Below are positions 9,687 through 18,743 of a DNA stretch of 64,000 nucleotides, in pieces (the stretch's first letter is position 1; every line of letters begins with the position of its first letter). This DNA comes from HGM13634 sp045537285 (GTDB lineage Bacteria; Bacillota; Clostridia; TANB77; CAG-508): contig JAZSPC010000050.1 of assembly GCA_045537285.1 (NCBI GenBank), positions 1 through 64,000 on the forward strand, in the 5' to 3' direction. Below the pieces are notes generated by a model. The model made no database searches. It was not told the DNA's origin and saw nothing but the letters and a program-made list of their open reading frames with translations. A program made the position numbers and the translations under genes.

Positions 9687-10604
9687 ATGTTACCAAAAGC
9701 AATAAAGCCAGCAGATACAATTGGAGTAGTAGCTCCATCAAATGTCATATTAGAGAAAGATGAAGAATATATTCAAAAATCAATTAAGTTATTTGAAGAA
9801 TTAGGATATAAAGTTAAGTTTGGAAAATATGTAAGAGAAAACAGCTTAGGATATGGGGCAACTGCTAAACAAAAAGCAGAAGATATTAATAACATGTTTA
9901 AAGATGAAGAGGTAAAAGCAATTATATGTGTAAAAGGTGGAGCAGATAGCAACTCGGCTTTTGATTATATAGATTACGAATTAATTAAAAATAATCCTAA
10001 AATAATATGTGGATTTAGCGATATTACTTCTATAACAAACGCAATATATGCTAAAACAGGTTTAGTTACTTTTAATGGACCTACTTTTAAATCTTTAACA
10101 TCTTGGGAAACAGATTATGCATTTAAAGAATTAATAAAAAGATTTCAAGATAAAAGTTTAGAATTGGGGATTGAAGAAGATAAATATGAAACCATACAAG
10201 AAGGCATAGCAGAAGGTGAGCTTGTAGGAGGAAATCTAAGTTTAATAACAAGACTTGTAAGTGGAAATTATTCCCTAGATTTTACTGATAAAATATTATT
10301 CATAGAAGAATTGGGATTAGAATCAGATCCTAATTTGGTAAATCACTATTTACACCATATGAAACAAAACGGAGTATTTGATAAGATAAAAGGTATATGG
10401 GTTGGAAACTATGAACATGAATCAGGAGTTGAACTAGAAAAAATAATGTTAGATGTTTTAGATGGAGAATATAATTTTCCAATAATAAAATCGAATAACT
10501 TTGGCCATTGCGATAAAAAAACAGTAATTCCAATAGGGACAAAAGCAAGAATAGATACATCAAAAGATAAAAAGATTATATTATTAGAAGAATGTGTGAT
10601 ATAA
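9687..10604 (+). CDS. S66-family LD-carboxypeptidase (LdcA/MccF type)
   Basis: A 305-residue serine carboxypeptidase of family S66. Members remove the terminal D-Ala from murein tetrapeptides (LdcA) or detoxify microcin C-like peptides (MccF); sequence alone does not separate the two. The nucleophile Ser lies in CGFSDIT, followed by FNGPTFKS. The catalytic Glu probably lies in LFIEELG and the His in NNFGHCDKK. ATG 9687 follows AGGAGA by 7 bases. Its position next to pgeF favours peptidoglycan turnover. Confidence 0.88.
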   Translation: MLPKAIKPADTIGVVAPSNVILEKDEEYIQKSIKLFEELGYKVKFGKYVRENSLGYGATAKQKAEDINNMFKDEEVKAIICVKGGADSNSAFDYIDYELIKNNPKIICGFSDITSITNAIYAKTGLVTFNGPTFKSLTSWETDYAFKELIKRFQDKSLELGIEEDKYETIQEGIAEGELVGGNLSLITRLVSGNYSLDFTDKILFIEELGLESDPNLVNHYLHHMKQNGVFDKIKGIWVGNYEHESGVELEKIMLDVLDGEYNFPIIKSNNFGHCDKKTVIPIGTKARIDTSKDKKIILLEECVI

Positions 10605-10634
10605 TTAAGTTAGAGCTGTTAAAGAGAGAAGAAC

Positions 10635-11189
10635 ATGTACGAAAATTGGGAAGAATTAGACGAAGCAATAAAAGATTGTAATAAATGTAAACTATGTAAT
10701 GGAAGAAAAAATATAGTATTTGGTACTGGAAATAAAAATGCAGATATAATGTTTATAGGTGAAGGTCCGGGAGCAGATGAAGATATACAAGGAGAACCTT
10801 TTGTAGGAAAAGCAGGACAATTAATGAATAAAGCATTTGAAGCATTAGATATAAAAAGAGAAGAAGTATATATTGCAAATATTGTAAAATGTAGGCCACC
10901 ACAAAATAGAAATCCTGAGCAAGATGAAGCAAATGCTTGTATGGATTATTTAAGAAATCAAGTATTATTAATTAAACCAAAAATAATTGTGATTTTAGGA
11001 AGTGTAGCTCTTAAAAATATTTTAGGTGAAGATTATGGAATTACTAATTCAAGAGGAAAATGGATTGAGAAAAAAGGAATATGGTATTTGCCAACATTTC
11101 ATCCGGCAGCACTTTTAAGAGATGATTCTAAGAAAATTGATTTTTGGAGAGATTTAAAACTTATTAAAGAAAAATTAAAGGAGTTTTAA
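10635..11189 (+). CDS. Uracil-DNA glycosylase, family 4 (Fe-S)
   Basis: Removes uracil from DNA to start base excision repair. Length (184 residues) and motifs match the family 4/5 Fe-S UDGs common in Clostridia and thermophiles: N-terminal CNKCKLC cysteines that bind 4Fe-4S, motif GEGPGADED with EPFVGKAGQ, NIVKCRPPQNR, and the catalytic HPAALLR near the C-terminus. A ribosome binding site (AGAGAGAAG) is a little weak. It overlaps closely with the Nudix gene (one base between stop and next start), which suggests co-translation. Confidence 0.93.
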   Translation: MYENWEELDEAIKDCNKCKLCNGRKNIVFGTGNKNADIMFIGEGPGADEDIQGEPFVGKAGQLMNKAFEALDIKREEVYIANIVKCRPPQNRNPEQDEANACMDYLRNQVLLIKPKIIVILGSVALKNILGEDYGITNSRGKWIEKKGIWYLPTFHPAALLRDDSKKIDFWRDLKLIKEKLKEF

Positions 11190-11190
11190 A

Positions 11191-11745
11191 ATGAGTAATA
11201 AATATTTTAAAGAAATTGAATACAAAGAAATTAGTAAAAAACTTGCATATAATGGAAAAAGAGTACAGGTTGAAGAAATTGAATATTTAAATGGAAAAAA
11301 AGTAATATATAGAGAACATGTAAAAGCAGGAGAAGCTTCTGTAATATTACCAATAACAGATGATAATAAAGTTATTATGGTACAAGAGCCAAGAACTCCA
11401 ATAGGAAAAGTAATTTTAGCACTTCCAGCTGGAATGATAGAAGAAGGAGAAGAGGCAGATAAAGCCGCAATAAGAGAACTTGAAGAAGAAACAGGATATT
11501 TGGCAAATAAAATAGAACTTTTAAGAGAATATCATCCAAGTGTAGGATATTCAGATGAAAAAATAAAAATATATTTAGCAACAGATATGAAAAAGACTAA
11601 ACAAAATTTAGATGAGTCAGAAGATATAAATGTTATAGAAGTACCATTAGAAGAATTGGTAGAGATGTTAGATAAAAATGAGATTATTACTGCAAGTACA
11701 ACGATAGCAATTATGCATTATTTATTATATAAAAGAAATAATTAA
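11191..11745 (+). CDS. Nudix hydrolase, ADP-ribose pyrophosphatase-like
   Basis: A 184-residue Nudix enzyme. The Nudix box is complete (GMIEEGEEADKAAIREL followed by EEETGY), with the catalytic REL-x-EE core. The upstream TGKVILALPAG-like stretch and the length match the ADP-ribose pyrophosphatase (NudF) subgroup, which hydrolyses ADP-ribose to AMP and ribose 5-phosphate. AAGGAG lies 7 bases before ATG. It follows the uracil glycosylase by one base and may share its transcript. Exact substrate is inferred, not shown. Confidence 0.9.
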   Translation: MSNKYFKEIEYKEISKKLAYNGKRVQVEEIEYLNGKKVIYREHVKAGEASVILPITDDNKVIMVQEPRTPIGKVILALPAGMIEEGEEADKAAIRELEEETGYLANKIELLREYHPSVGYSDEKIKIYLATDMKKTKQNLDESEDINVIEVPLEELVEMLDKNEIITASTTIAIMHYLLYKRNN

Positions 11746-11758
11746 TATGGAGAAAGTA

Positions 11759-13009
11759 ATGAAATATAATTTAGAAGAAGTAAAAAAACAAGCTGAATAT
11801 TGTTTAAATTGTAAAAACAAACCCTGTCAAACAGGTTGCCCTTTACAAAACAACATACCAGACTTTATAAAATTCATAAAAGAAGAAAACCATGAAGAAG
11901 CATTTAAGATATTAAGTGAAACAACAATATTTGAACCAATTTGTGGAAGAATATGTCCTCAAAAATCTCAATGTGAAGGAAGTTGTATTCGAGGAATAAA
12001 AGGCGAAAGTGTACATATTGGAGAGCTTGAATCAGTTGTTGGAGACTATATGTTAGAAAACATAGATTTGCAAGTTATAGAGGCAGATGATGAAAGTAAA
12101 AAAGTTGCAATAATAGGTTCAGGACCTTCTGGTTTAGCTTGTAGCTACTATTTATCTACAAGAGGTTTTAAAGTTGATATTTATGAAAAACATGATAAAC
12201 TTGGTGGACTATTAAGACACGGGATTCCAGAGTTTAGATTAGAAAAAGAAATCTTAGATAAATGGCTTGAAAAATACATATTAAATAAAAATGTAACAGC
12301 ATTTACAAATATGGAATTAGGAAAAGATATTTTCTTAGAAGATTTAAAAAAAGACTATGCTTCTATTGTATTAGCCTTTGGCGCTAATGTGTCTAACAAA
12401 ATGAATATAGAAGGCGAAGAAAAAGAATTTGTACTAGGCGGGAATGAGCTTTTAGAATATGGAAAAATGCCTGATTTTACACAAAAAAAAGTAGCTGTAA
12501 TTGGTGGTGGAAATGTAGCGATGGATACTTCCAGAACAATTAAAAGATTAGGTGCGAAAGAAGTTAAAGTTGTTTATAGAAGAGCAGAAAAACAAATGCC
12601 TGCTGAAAGAAAAGAAATAGAAGAGGCTAAAAAAGAAGGGATAGAGTTTTTATTTTTGACTAATATGATAAAAGTTTTAGATAACAAGATTGAATGCGTA
12701 AAAACAGAGCTTATAAAAAAAGAAGGTGAAACAAGAGAATATCCTGTAAATATAGAAGGAAGCAATTTCTTTATGGATGTGGATTTTGTTGTATTAGCAG
12801 TTGGGTCAAGTACCGATAAAAAATTAGTTGATAAATTAGGATTAGAAACTAATAAATGGGGATGTATATCAGTAGATGAAAACTGTAAAACATCAGATGG
12901 AAAAATTTATGCAATAGGAGATTTAGCAGGAAATAAACAAACTGTGGCATGGGCTGCAAGAAGCGGATTTGAGTGCGCAAAACAAATTATTAGTTTTGAC
13001 AAAATATAA
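11759..13009 (+). CDS. GltD-like NAD(P)H-dependent FAD/Fe-S oxidoreductase
   Basis: 416 residues resembling the small (beta) subunit of glutamate synthase and its relatives, which pass electrons from NAD(P)H through FAD and Fe-S clusters. N-terminal cysteine sets CLNCKNKPCQTGCP and CGRICPQKSQCEGSC bind two 4Fe-4S clusters. FAD motif IIGSGPSGLA and NAD(P) motif VIGGGNVAMD follow. ATG 11759 is chosen because GGAG lies 7 bases before it; ATG 11747 has no such site. No large glutamate synthase subunit is adjacent, so it may serve another partner, as many free-standing GltD homologues do. Its 3' end overlaps the promoter of the next gene. Confidence 0.88.
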   Translation: MKYNLEEVKKQAEYCLNCKNKPCQTGCPLQNNIPDFIKFIKEENHEEAFKILSETTIFEPICGRICPQKSQCEGSCIRGIKGESVHIGELESVVGDYMLENIDLQVIEADDESKKVAIIGSGPSGLACSYYLSTRGFKVDIYEKHDKLGGLLRHGIPEFRLEKEILDKWLEKYILNKNVTAFTNMELGKDIFLEDLKKDYASIVLAFGANVSNKMNIEGEEKEFVLGGNELLEYGKMPDFTQKKVAVIGGGNVAMDTSRTIKRLGAKEVKVVYRRAEKQMPAERKEIEEAKKEGIEFLFLTNMIKVLDNKIECVKTELIKKEGETREYPVNIEGSNFFMDVDFVVLAVGSSTDKKLVDKLGLETNKWGCISVDENCKTSDGKIYAIGDLAGNKQTVAWAARSGFECAKQIISFDKI

Positions 13010-13024
13010 ATAAAAATGTATAAT
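12996..13024 (+). promoter_or_regulatory. Perfect consensus sigma-A promoter
   Basis: TTGACA (12996-13001), 17 bases, TATAAT (13019-13024). It overlaps the end of the GltD-like gene and drives the HD-domain gene; transcription should start near 13031. Confidence 0.85.
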
Positions 13025-13046
13025 TTATATGTACCTTATGTACTAA

Positions 13047-13531
13047 ATTCTCAAACAGGTGAATTATAAGGAGGAAATATTACTTATGATTTATACCAAA
13101 AACACAAGAAAGGCAATGAAAATTGCTTATGATGCCCATCATGGTCAGCTGGATAAATCGGGTGTTCCTTATGTATGTCACCCTATTCATTTAGCAGAGC
13201 AAATGAAAACAGAAGATGAGTGTATAGTTGCACTTCTTCACGATGTGGTAGAGGATACGGATATTACGTTTGAACAGTTGGAAAAAGAATTTTCTTATAC
13301 TGTAATCCAAGCACTGAAATTATTAACACATGATGATTCAGTTAATTATATGGATTATGTAAGAAATTTAAAAAGTAATCCAATTGCAAGAAATGTAAAA
13401 CTTGCTGATTTACATCATAATAGTGATGCAACAAGGCTTGATGAAATGTCAGAAAAAGATAAGCTTCGTAATAAGAAATATAATGAAGCTATTAGAATTT
13501 TAACTGAGTAAAAGTAATCCTGTTTGAGAAT
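13047..13531 (+). repeat. 13-bp inverted repeats flanking the HD gene (5' and 3' UTR)
   Basis: ATTCTCAAACAGG (13047-13059) lies between the start site and the ribosome binding site. Its exact reverse complement CCTGTTTGAGAAT lies at 13519-13531, between the stop codon and the terminator. Both would be inside the mRNA, so the two ends of the message could pair. Confidence 0.75.
13086..13511 (+). CDS. Small HD-domain hydrolase, RelA/SpoT N-terminal-like
   Basis: 141 residues that match the metal-dependent HD domain of the (p)ppGpp hydrolase half of RelA/SpoT and related small alarmone hydrolases. The HD signature is visible: YVCHPIH (His 32, His 35), ALLHDVVEDTD (His 52, Asp 53) and a later KLADLHHN. 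There is no synthetase domain. ATG 13086 follows AAGGAGG with 11 bases; the in-frame GTG at 13059 lies before that site and is rejected. It has its own perfect promoter and terminator, so it is a single-gene unit. Its codon use (CGT, CTT, GTT, more G/C) differs from neighbours, which hints at transfer. Whether it cleaves ppGpp or another nucleotide is not decided. Confidence 0.82.
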   Translation: MIYTKNTRKAMKIAYDAHHGQLDKSGVPYVCHPIHLAEQMKTEDECIVALLHDVVEDTDITFEQLEKEFSYTVIQALKLLTHDDSVNYMDYVRNLKSNPIARNVKLADLHHNSDATRLDEMSEKDKLRNKKYNEAIRILTE

Positions 13532-13563
13532 GCCCACATTGAATTTCAATGTGGGCATTTAAT
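13529..13563 (+). terminator. Terminator of the HD gene
   Basis: A 15-base left arm (13529-13543) mirrors 13545-13559, giving a stem of at least 13 bp with a tiny loop, then a short T tail. Confidence 0.85.
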
Positions 13564-13584
13564 ATTAAAAAACAATTTTTTATT

Positions 13585-14661
13585 TTAATTTGTATAATCA
13601 TAATCACCTTTTAGTATAACAAGTGAGTATAATTTTCTAACTATTCTAGCAAGATATTTTTCTTTAATAGGAACTAATGCTAATGATTTGTTGTTGGCAC
13701 TGTTAAATTTAGTATCTAATTCAGACATTTTATTAATGTAGTATTCATTAAAGAATGTATAATCATCTGAAACACCAATAAATTTTCTATATGTATATAA
13801 GTTTTTTCTAAAAGCTTCAATGCTTTTTGAAGTGTTAGATACAGTTTCAAATCTTTTATCAAAAAAGCTTGTAAAAATTTTATTTTGAGTAGACAAGAAT
13901 TCATTTTTTATTGTTTGTTTTAGCTTATCAGCTTTAATTGTTAATAATTTTGATTTTTTATCAGCACTTTGAATTTTTACTAAAATAGTATTTAATTTAT
14001 CTTCTAAATACATAATATAGTTTATATTATTTTTTATAATCTCATAATCTTTTTTACTTGTTAATGAAATAAATTTATTTTTAAATTCATCATTCCCATG
14101 TAAAGTACTATTGTATAAAGCACGTTCTCCTGTAATAAAAGCCATTTGTCTTACTAAGTTGCATTCTAATGCGTAATAATTAGGGCTATTTGAAGGAAGT
14201 TCTATATCGAAATATTTAACTGTATCAAATTTAGATTTAACACATTTCATTGTCATTAATTGAACTGCTGCTTCGTTTAATGCCATTCCTGAAAGCTTTG
14301 AATCTGTAAAATCACAAAGCCCAAGTTTAACTAAGTTATTATTAGAATCAATTTCAGCTTGTAAAGCATGTAAACATTCGTGTATTACAACTTCATTTAA
14401 ATTTTTAAAATTGTTACAATCTGAAAAATAGATTGAGGAATTCTTATAAAAGTATTTTGCAGCAATACCATTTGGAATTTTTGCGACATACATATTAAGG
14501 CTAGATATCTTTTCGAATAATTCGGGATAGCTGAAATTTTGCTCAGGGAAATTAATTACTAATTTTCTTGCAATATTAGCAGCTACTGAATTAACTTTAA
14601 GAGTATTTAATTGTTTTATGGCAATAATACCTTCTCTTCGAAGTTCTGATTCTATACTCAT
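13585..14661 (-). CDS. Orphan HExxH protein, putative zinc metallopeptidase
   Basis: 358 residues, no signal peptide. A zincin motif HECLH is at residues 94-98, and a conserved-looking Asn-Glu pair (ALNEAAVQLM, Glu 130) follows about 32 residues later, the arrangement of gluzincins. That suggests a zinc-dependent peptidase, but I do not recognise the family and activity is inferred from the motif only. The C-terminal half is Lys-rich and probably helical. It reads against its neighbours, with a TTGTAT-17-TATAAT promoter just upstream. The start ATG has a close GGAG (2 bases) or an AAGGA 12 bases upstream; neither spacing is ideal. Without signal peptide the protein should be cytoplasmic. Confidence 0.75.
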   Translation of the reverse strand: MSIESELRREGIIAIKQLNTLKVNSVAANIARKLVINFPEQNFSYPELFEKISSLNMYVAKIPNGIAAKYFYKNSSIYFSDCNNFKNLNEVVIHECLHALQAEIDSNNNLVKLGLCDFTDSKLSGMALNEAAVQLMTMKCVKSKFDTVKYFDIELPSNSPNYYALECNLVRQMAFITGERALYNSTLHGNDEFKNKFISLTSKKDYEIIKNNINYIMYLEDKLNTILVKIQSADKKSKLLTIKADKLKQTIKNEFLSTQNKIFTSFFDKRFETVSNTSKSIEAFRKNLYTYRKFIGVSDDYTFFNEYYINKMSELDTKFNSANNKSLALVPIKEKYLARIVRKLYSLVILKGDYDYTN

Positions 14662-14708
14662 TGCTCCATAGTTCCTTTCAAATATTTTTCATGTGTTTAT
14701 ACATAATT

Positions 14709-14737
14709 ATTATATACTACGGAAATCTTAAATACAA
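14709..14737 (-). promoter_or_regulatory. Promoter for the HExxH gene
   Basis: Read on the minus strand: TTGTAT (14737-14732), 17 bases, TATAAT (14714-14709). Confidence 0.75.
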
Positions 14738-14780
14738 TGAATTTCATATTAAAAAAATATTACATTTATATTACAAAAAC

Positions 14781-14809
14781 TTTACACCCGTAAGAGAAAA
14801 TGGTACAAT
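14781..14809 (+). promoter_or_regulatory. Promoter for the RsmB-type gene
   Basis: TTTACA (14781-14786), 17 bases, TACAAT (14804-14809), about 30 bases before the start codon. It is divergent from the minus-strand promoter 45-70 bases to the left. Confidence 0.7.
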
Positions 14810-14838
14810 AAGAATAGTATAAAAATAGGAGAAATATA

Positions 14839-15753
14839 ATGGCAGAAATAGAAAATTTACCACAATTTTTAATAGATGAATTAAACAAACAATATGGAGA
14901 AGAAATTACTAACAAAATTTTAAATGGATATGCACAAAATAGAGTAGTAAGTTTAAGAGTAAATACTTTAAAAACTGATATTCAAAGAATATGTGAAGAA
15001 TTATCTAAAAACAATATTGAGTTTGAAGAAGTTTATTGGAGCGATGAGGCGTTAGTTATAAAAAATGCAACTGAGGAAGATTTGCAAAAACTTTCAATTT
15101 ATGAAAATGGAGAAATATATCTACAAAGTCTATCTTCAATGCTTCCACCAGTTATAATGCATCCAAAAGAAAATACAGATATATTAGATATGACAGCGGC
15201 ACCAGGTGGAAAGACAACACAAATAGCAGCGCTAACAAATAATAATGCAAACATTACAGCATGTGAAATGAATAATATAAGAATAGAAAAGTTGAAATAC
15301 AATATAGAAAAACAAGGTGCAAAGAGTGTATCTGTTTTGCAAGCAGATAGTAGAAATTTAAGTGACTATTTTGCTTTTGACCAAATACTATTAGATGCAC
15401 CATGCAGTGGAAGTGGGACAATAGATTTAAATAATGAAAGAACATATAAAAATTTTACTGAAAGTTTAGTAGAAAAATCAACTAAAAGCCAGTTAACTCT
15501 ATTAAAAAAAGCTTTAAAAATATTAAAACCAGGACATGAAATGATTTATTCAACTTGTTCAATACTAGCAAGAGAAAATGAAGATATATTAAATAAAGCA
15601 TTAAAAGGAACAAATGCAGAAATAGTTCCAATAGAATTAGAGGGAATAGAATACATACCATTACTTCCAAACAAAATAGAAGGTACATTATGTGTGTGTC
15701 CAAATAAATATTATGAAGGTTTCTTTGTAGCTAGAATTAAAAAGAATAAGTAA
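14839..15753 (+). CDS. RsmB/NOP-family RNA (cytosine-5) methyltransferase
   Basis: A SAM-dependent m5C methyltransferase acting on RNA, probably 16S rRNA. 304 residues: a short N-terminal RNA-binding domain (about 1-90), then the Rossmann fold with SAM motif DMTAAPGGKT, the PCSGSG motif carrying one catalytic Cys, and STCS carrying the other. The C-terminal PUA-like extension of RsmF/YebU is lacking, so the target base cannot be named with confidence. ATG follows AGGAGA by 8 bases. It is followed by a promoter for a different small gene. Confidence 0.88.
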   Translation: MAEIENLPQFLIDELNKQYGEEITNKILNGYAQNRVVSLRVNTLKTDIQRICEELSKNNIEFEEVYWSDEALVIKNATEEDLQKLSIYENGEIYLQSLSSMLPPVIMHPKENTDILDMTAAPGGKTTQIAALTNNNANITACEMNNIRIEKLKYNIEKQGAKSVSVLQADSRNLSDYFAFDQILLDAPCSGSGTIDLNNERTYKNFTESLVEKSTKSQLTLLKKALKILKPGHEMIYSTCSILARENEDILNKALKGTNAEIVPIELEGIEYIPLLPNKIEGTLCVCPNKYYEGFFVARIKKNK

Positions 15754-15755
15754 AT

Positions 15756-15784
15756 TTGAAATTTTATGTAAAATATGATATAAT
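15756..15784 (+). promoter_or_regulatory. Promoter for the 87-residue gene
   Basis: TTGAAA (15756-15761), 17 bases, TATAAT (15779-15784). A 12-bp palindrome, ACAAGATCTTGT, lies just downstream (about 15797-15808) in the leader. Confidence 0.75.
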
Positions 15785-15880
15785 ATATATATCCAAGACA
15801 AGATCTTGTATATATATTAATTTCCTTTTTTACACCATGAAGGTTACAAATATTAAAAAATTATTTTGGAGGAGAAACAA

Positions 15881-16144
15881 ATGAAGGAAAAAATTACGTC
15901 AATCGTGAATAAGATTACGGGGAATAAGAAGGAAAGTCCCTATAAAATTATTCATTTAAGTAAAACAGGAGAACAGGAGCCGAGATATTATTTATTTAGA
16001 ACCAAAGATGTCAAAGAATATTTGAAGTTTTTGGAAAAATTTGATGAAGTCAAATATGAAATTATAAATATCTCAACATCCATGAATTCTGTTGCTTATG
16101 GAAATCAAGAATTTTATATGATAACATATAAAAAAATCTTTTAA
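15881..16144 (+). CDS. Small protein of unknown function (87 aa)
   Basis: 87 residues, charged, with alternating Lys/Glu and several aromatic residues (PRYYLFRT, FYMITYKK); no membrane segment or known motif seen. ATG 15881 follows GGAGGAG by 8 bases; an in-frame TTG at 15866 precedes that site and is rejected. It stands alone between its own promoter and a strong terminator. The opening part (AATCGTGAATAAGATTACGGGGAATAAG) is richer in G than its neighbours, as in other solitary small genes of this window. I do not recognise the family. Confidence 0.7.
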   Translation: MKEKITSIVNKITGNKKESPYKIIHLSKTGEQEPRYYLFRTKDVKEYLKFLEKFDEVKYEIINISTSMNSVAYGNQEFYMITYKKIF

Positions 16145-16157
16145 TGATGTAATTAAA

Positions 16158-16196
16158 CAAAACCAGGAAAGAATTTCTTTCCTGGTTTTGTTTTTG
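16158..16196 (+). terminator. Bidirectional terminator between the 87-aa gene and leuS
   Basis: A 16-base left arm (16158-16173) mirrors 16175-16190, followed by TTTTT on the plus strand. leuS ends 10 bases to the right on the minus strand and can use the same hairpin. Confidence 0.9.
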
Positions 16197-16200
16197 AGTT

Positions 16201-18588
16201 TTATTTTACGACTATATTATATATTTTATTTTTAACATATATTTCTTTAATAATTGTTTTATCTTCTAAGTAAGAAGAAACAGCTTGGTGTGCTTTTTCT
16301 TTTATAACATTTTCATCTGTATCAAATGGAATTGTAATGTTTGCTCTTAATTTTCCATTTACTTGTATTGGAAGATTGTATTCATCACTCTTACATTTAA
16401 CTTCATCAAATACAGGCCATTTTTCATAAGCAATTGATTCATTATTTCCTAATATATTCCATAACTCTTCTGTAATGTGAGGAGCTATTGGATTTAATAA
16501 TTTTAAAAAGCCTTCTGCATATTCTTTTGGAAGTATTTCCTCTTTATATGCTGAATTGATGAATATCATCATTTGGCTAATAGCTGTGTTAAAGTTCATC
16601 GTTTCATAATCGTTTGTTACTTTTTTTACAGTAAAGTGATATACTTTTTCAAGATTTTTGTTTTCTTTATTTTGTATTTTATCAGATTCTGCAAATAATC
16701 TCCAAACTCTATCTAAGAATTTTTTAGAACCATCAATACCATTTGGATCCCAAGGTTTATCAGAATCAAGTGGCCCCATAAACATTTCATAAGTTCTTAA
16801 AGCATCTGTACCATATTCTCTTACCATATCATCAGGATTTATTACATTACCCTTAGATTTACTCATTTTAACACCATTTGGTCCTAATATCATTCCTTGA
16901 TGAACTAATTTCTTAAATGGTTCTTTTACAGGAACTAAGCCTTTATTGTATAAGTAATTATTCCAGAATCTTGAATATAATAAATGTCCTACTGCATGTT
17001 CTGGTCCACCAACATATAGGTCAACTGGTAACCAATGTTTTAATAATTCTTGGTTTGCAAATTCTTCTGAATTATGTGGGTCGATATATCTTAGGAAATA
17101 CCAACTAGATGCCGCAGAACCAGGCATTGTGCTAGTTTCTCTTTTTCCTTGTTTACCGTTTATTGATACATTTACCCAATCAGTTGCTTTATCAAGAGGA
17201 GAGGCACCTGTTCTTGATGGACTATAATCTGTTAGTTCTGGTAAGATTAATGGTAAGTCTTTATCTTCTAAAACAACCATATCATCACCAATATGAACTA
17301 TTGGAATAGGTTCTCCCCAATAACGTTGTCTTGCAAATATCCATTCTCTTAATTTATAATTTACTTTTTTCTCTCCAATTCCTTTTTCTTCAAGCCATGC
17401 AGTTATTTTATTTATAGCATCTTCTTTGTTTAACCCATTTAAGAAATCAGAATTAATATGTAATCCATCACCAGTGAATGCTTCTTTTGAAACATCTCCG
17501 CCATCTAAAACAGGAATTATATCTAAACCAAATTTAGTAGCAAAAGCATAATCTCTTTCATCATGAGCGGGAACAGCCATAATTGCACCAGTTCCATATG
17601 ATGCTAAAACATAATCTGAAATCCATATTGGAATTTCTTTTCCATTTACAGGATTTATTGCATAAGCACCTGTAAACACACCAGTTTTTTCTTTATTTAA
17701 TTCTGTTCTTTCTAAATCAGATTTAGAAGCACTCTTTAGCTTATATTCTTCAACAGCTTGTCTGCAATCATGAGTTGTAATTTTATTAATAAATTCGTGT
17801 TCTGGTGCTAAGACACAATATGTTGCACCAAACAAAGTATCTGCACGAGTAGTAAAAACAGTAAATACTAAATCGTGGTTTGCAACTTTAAATTGTACAT
17901 GAGCACCTTCTGATTTTCCAATCCAATTTCTTTGGATTTCTTTTGTAGATTCTGGCCAATCAATTTCATTTAGTCCTTCAAGTAAAGTTTCTGCATATTT
18001 AGGTATATCTAAAATCCATTGTTTCATATTTTTACGAACAACAGGAAAACCTCCACGTTCACTTTTTCCATCAATAATCTCGTCATTTGCTAAAACTGTT
18101 CCTAATTCTTCACACCAGTTAACAGGCATATCAACAAGTTTAGCTAGTCCATCATTATATAGTTGTTTAAATATCCATTGTGTCCATTTATAGTATGATG
18201 GGTCACATGTTGAAATTTCTCTATCCCAATCAAAAGAAAAACCAAGCATTTTTAATTGCCTTTTAAATGTTTCTATATTATTTTTAGTAAATCCATCTGG
18301 GTGATTTCCTGTATTAATTGCATATTGTTCAGCAGGAAGACCGAAAGCATCCCAGCCCATAGGGTGTAAAACATTGTATCCTTGCATTCTTTTATATCTA
18401 GACATTATATCTGTTGCAGTATATCCTTCTGGATGTCCAACATGTAATCCTTGACCAGATGGATAAGGAAACATATCTAATGCATAGTATTTTGGTTTTG
18501 AAAAATCCCATACATCAGTTTTAAATGTTTTATTATCATCCCAATATTTTTGCCATTTCTTTTCTATATTTTGAAATTCGTATGCCAT
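16201..18588 (-). CDS. leuS: Leucyl-tRNA synthetase
   Basis: Charges tRNA-Leu with leucine. 795 residues, a class Ia synthetase of normal bacterial length. The HIGH-type motif is HVGH in SGQGLHVGHPEGYTATD; the KMSKS motif is KMSKSKGNV. The CP1 editing domain is present (TTRADTLFGATY and the later AVPAHDERD). The C-terminal domain ends with the usual small beta fold. It is transcribed leftwards from a TATAAT near 18640. The gap to topB (about 150 bases) is too short for a T-box and none is seen. Confidence 0.97.
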   Translation of the reverse strand: MAYEFQNIEKKWQKYWDDNKTFKTDVWDFSKPKYYALDMFPYPSGQGLHVGHPEGYTATDIMSRYKRMQGYNVLHPMGWDAFGLPAEQYAINTGNHPDGFTKNNIETFKRQLKMLGFSFDWDREISTCDPSYYKWTQWIFKQLYNDGLAKLVDMPVNWCEELGTVLANDEIIDGKSERGGFPVVRKNMKQWILDIPKYAETLLEGLNEIDWPESTKEIQRNWIGKSEGAHVQFKVANHDLVFTVFTTRADTLFGATYCVLAPEHEFINKITTHDCRQAVEEYKLKSASKSDLERTELNKEKTGVFTGAYAINPVNGKEIPIWISDYVLASYGTGAIMAVPAHDERDYAFATKFGLDIIPVLDGGDVSKEAFTGDGLHINSDFLNGLNKEDAINKITAWLEEKGIGEKKVNYKLREWIFARQRYWGEPIPIVHIGDDMVVLEDKDLPLILPELTDYSPSRTGASPLDKATDWVNVSINGKQGKRETSTMPGSAASSWYFLRYIDPHNSEEFANQELLKHWLPVDLYVGGPEHAVGHLLYSRFWNNYLYNKGLVPVKEPFKKLVHQGMILGPNGVKMSKSKGNVINPDDMVREYGTDALRTYEMFMGPLDSDKPWDPNGIDGSKKFLDRVWRLFAESDKIQNKENKNLEKVYHFTVKKVTNDYETMNFNTAISQMMIFINSAYKEEILPKEYAEGFLKLLNPIAPHITEELWNILGNNESIAYEKWPVFDEVKCKSDEYNLPIQVNGKLRANITIPFDTDENVIKEKAHQAVSSYLEDKTIIKEIYVKNKIYNIVVK

Positions 18589-18743
18589 AAATTATCACAT
18601 TCCTTTTATTTTTTTATTTACAATAATCGTATTATACACTATTTCCGTAAGAAAATAAAGAGTTAAATATAAAAAGATATTTACTTTTTTGTTTTTTATA
18701 TTTATAATTATAAAAGTTTAAAAAAATATAAGAGGAAATATAT

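Noticed and set aside
18589..18743. T-box upstream of leuS
   Set aside because: The gap is only about 150 bases and lacks the AAGGTGGCACCGCG-type element; only promoters were seen.
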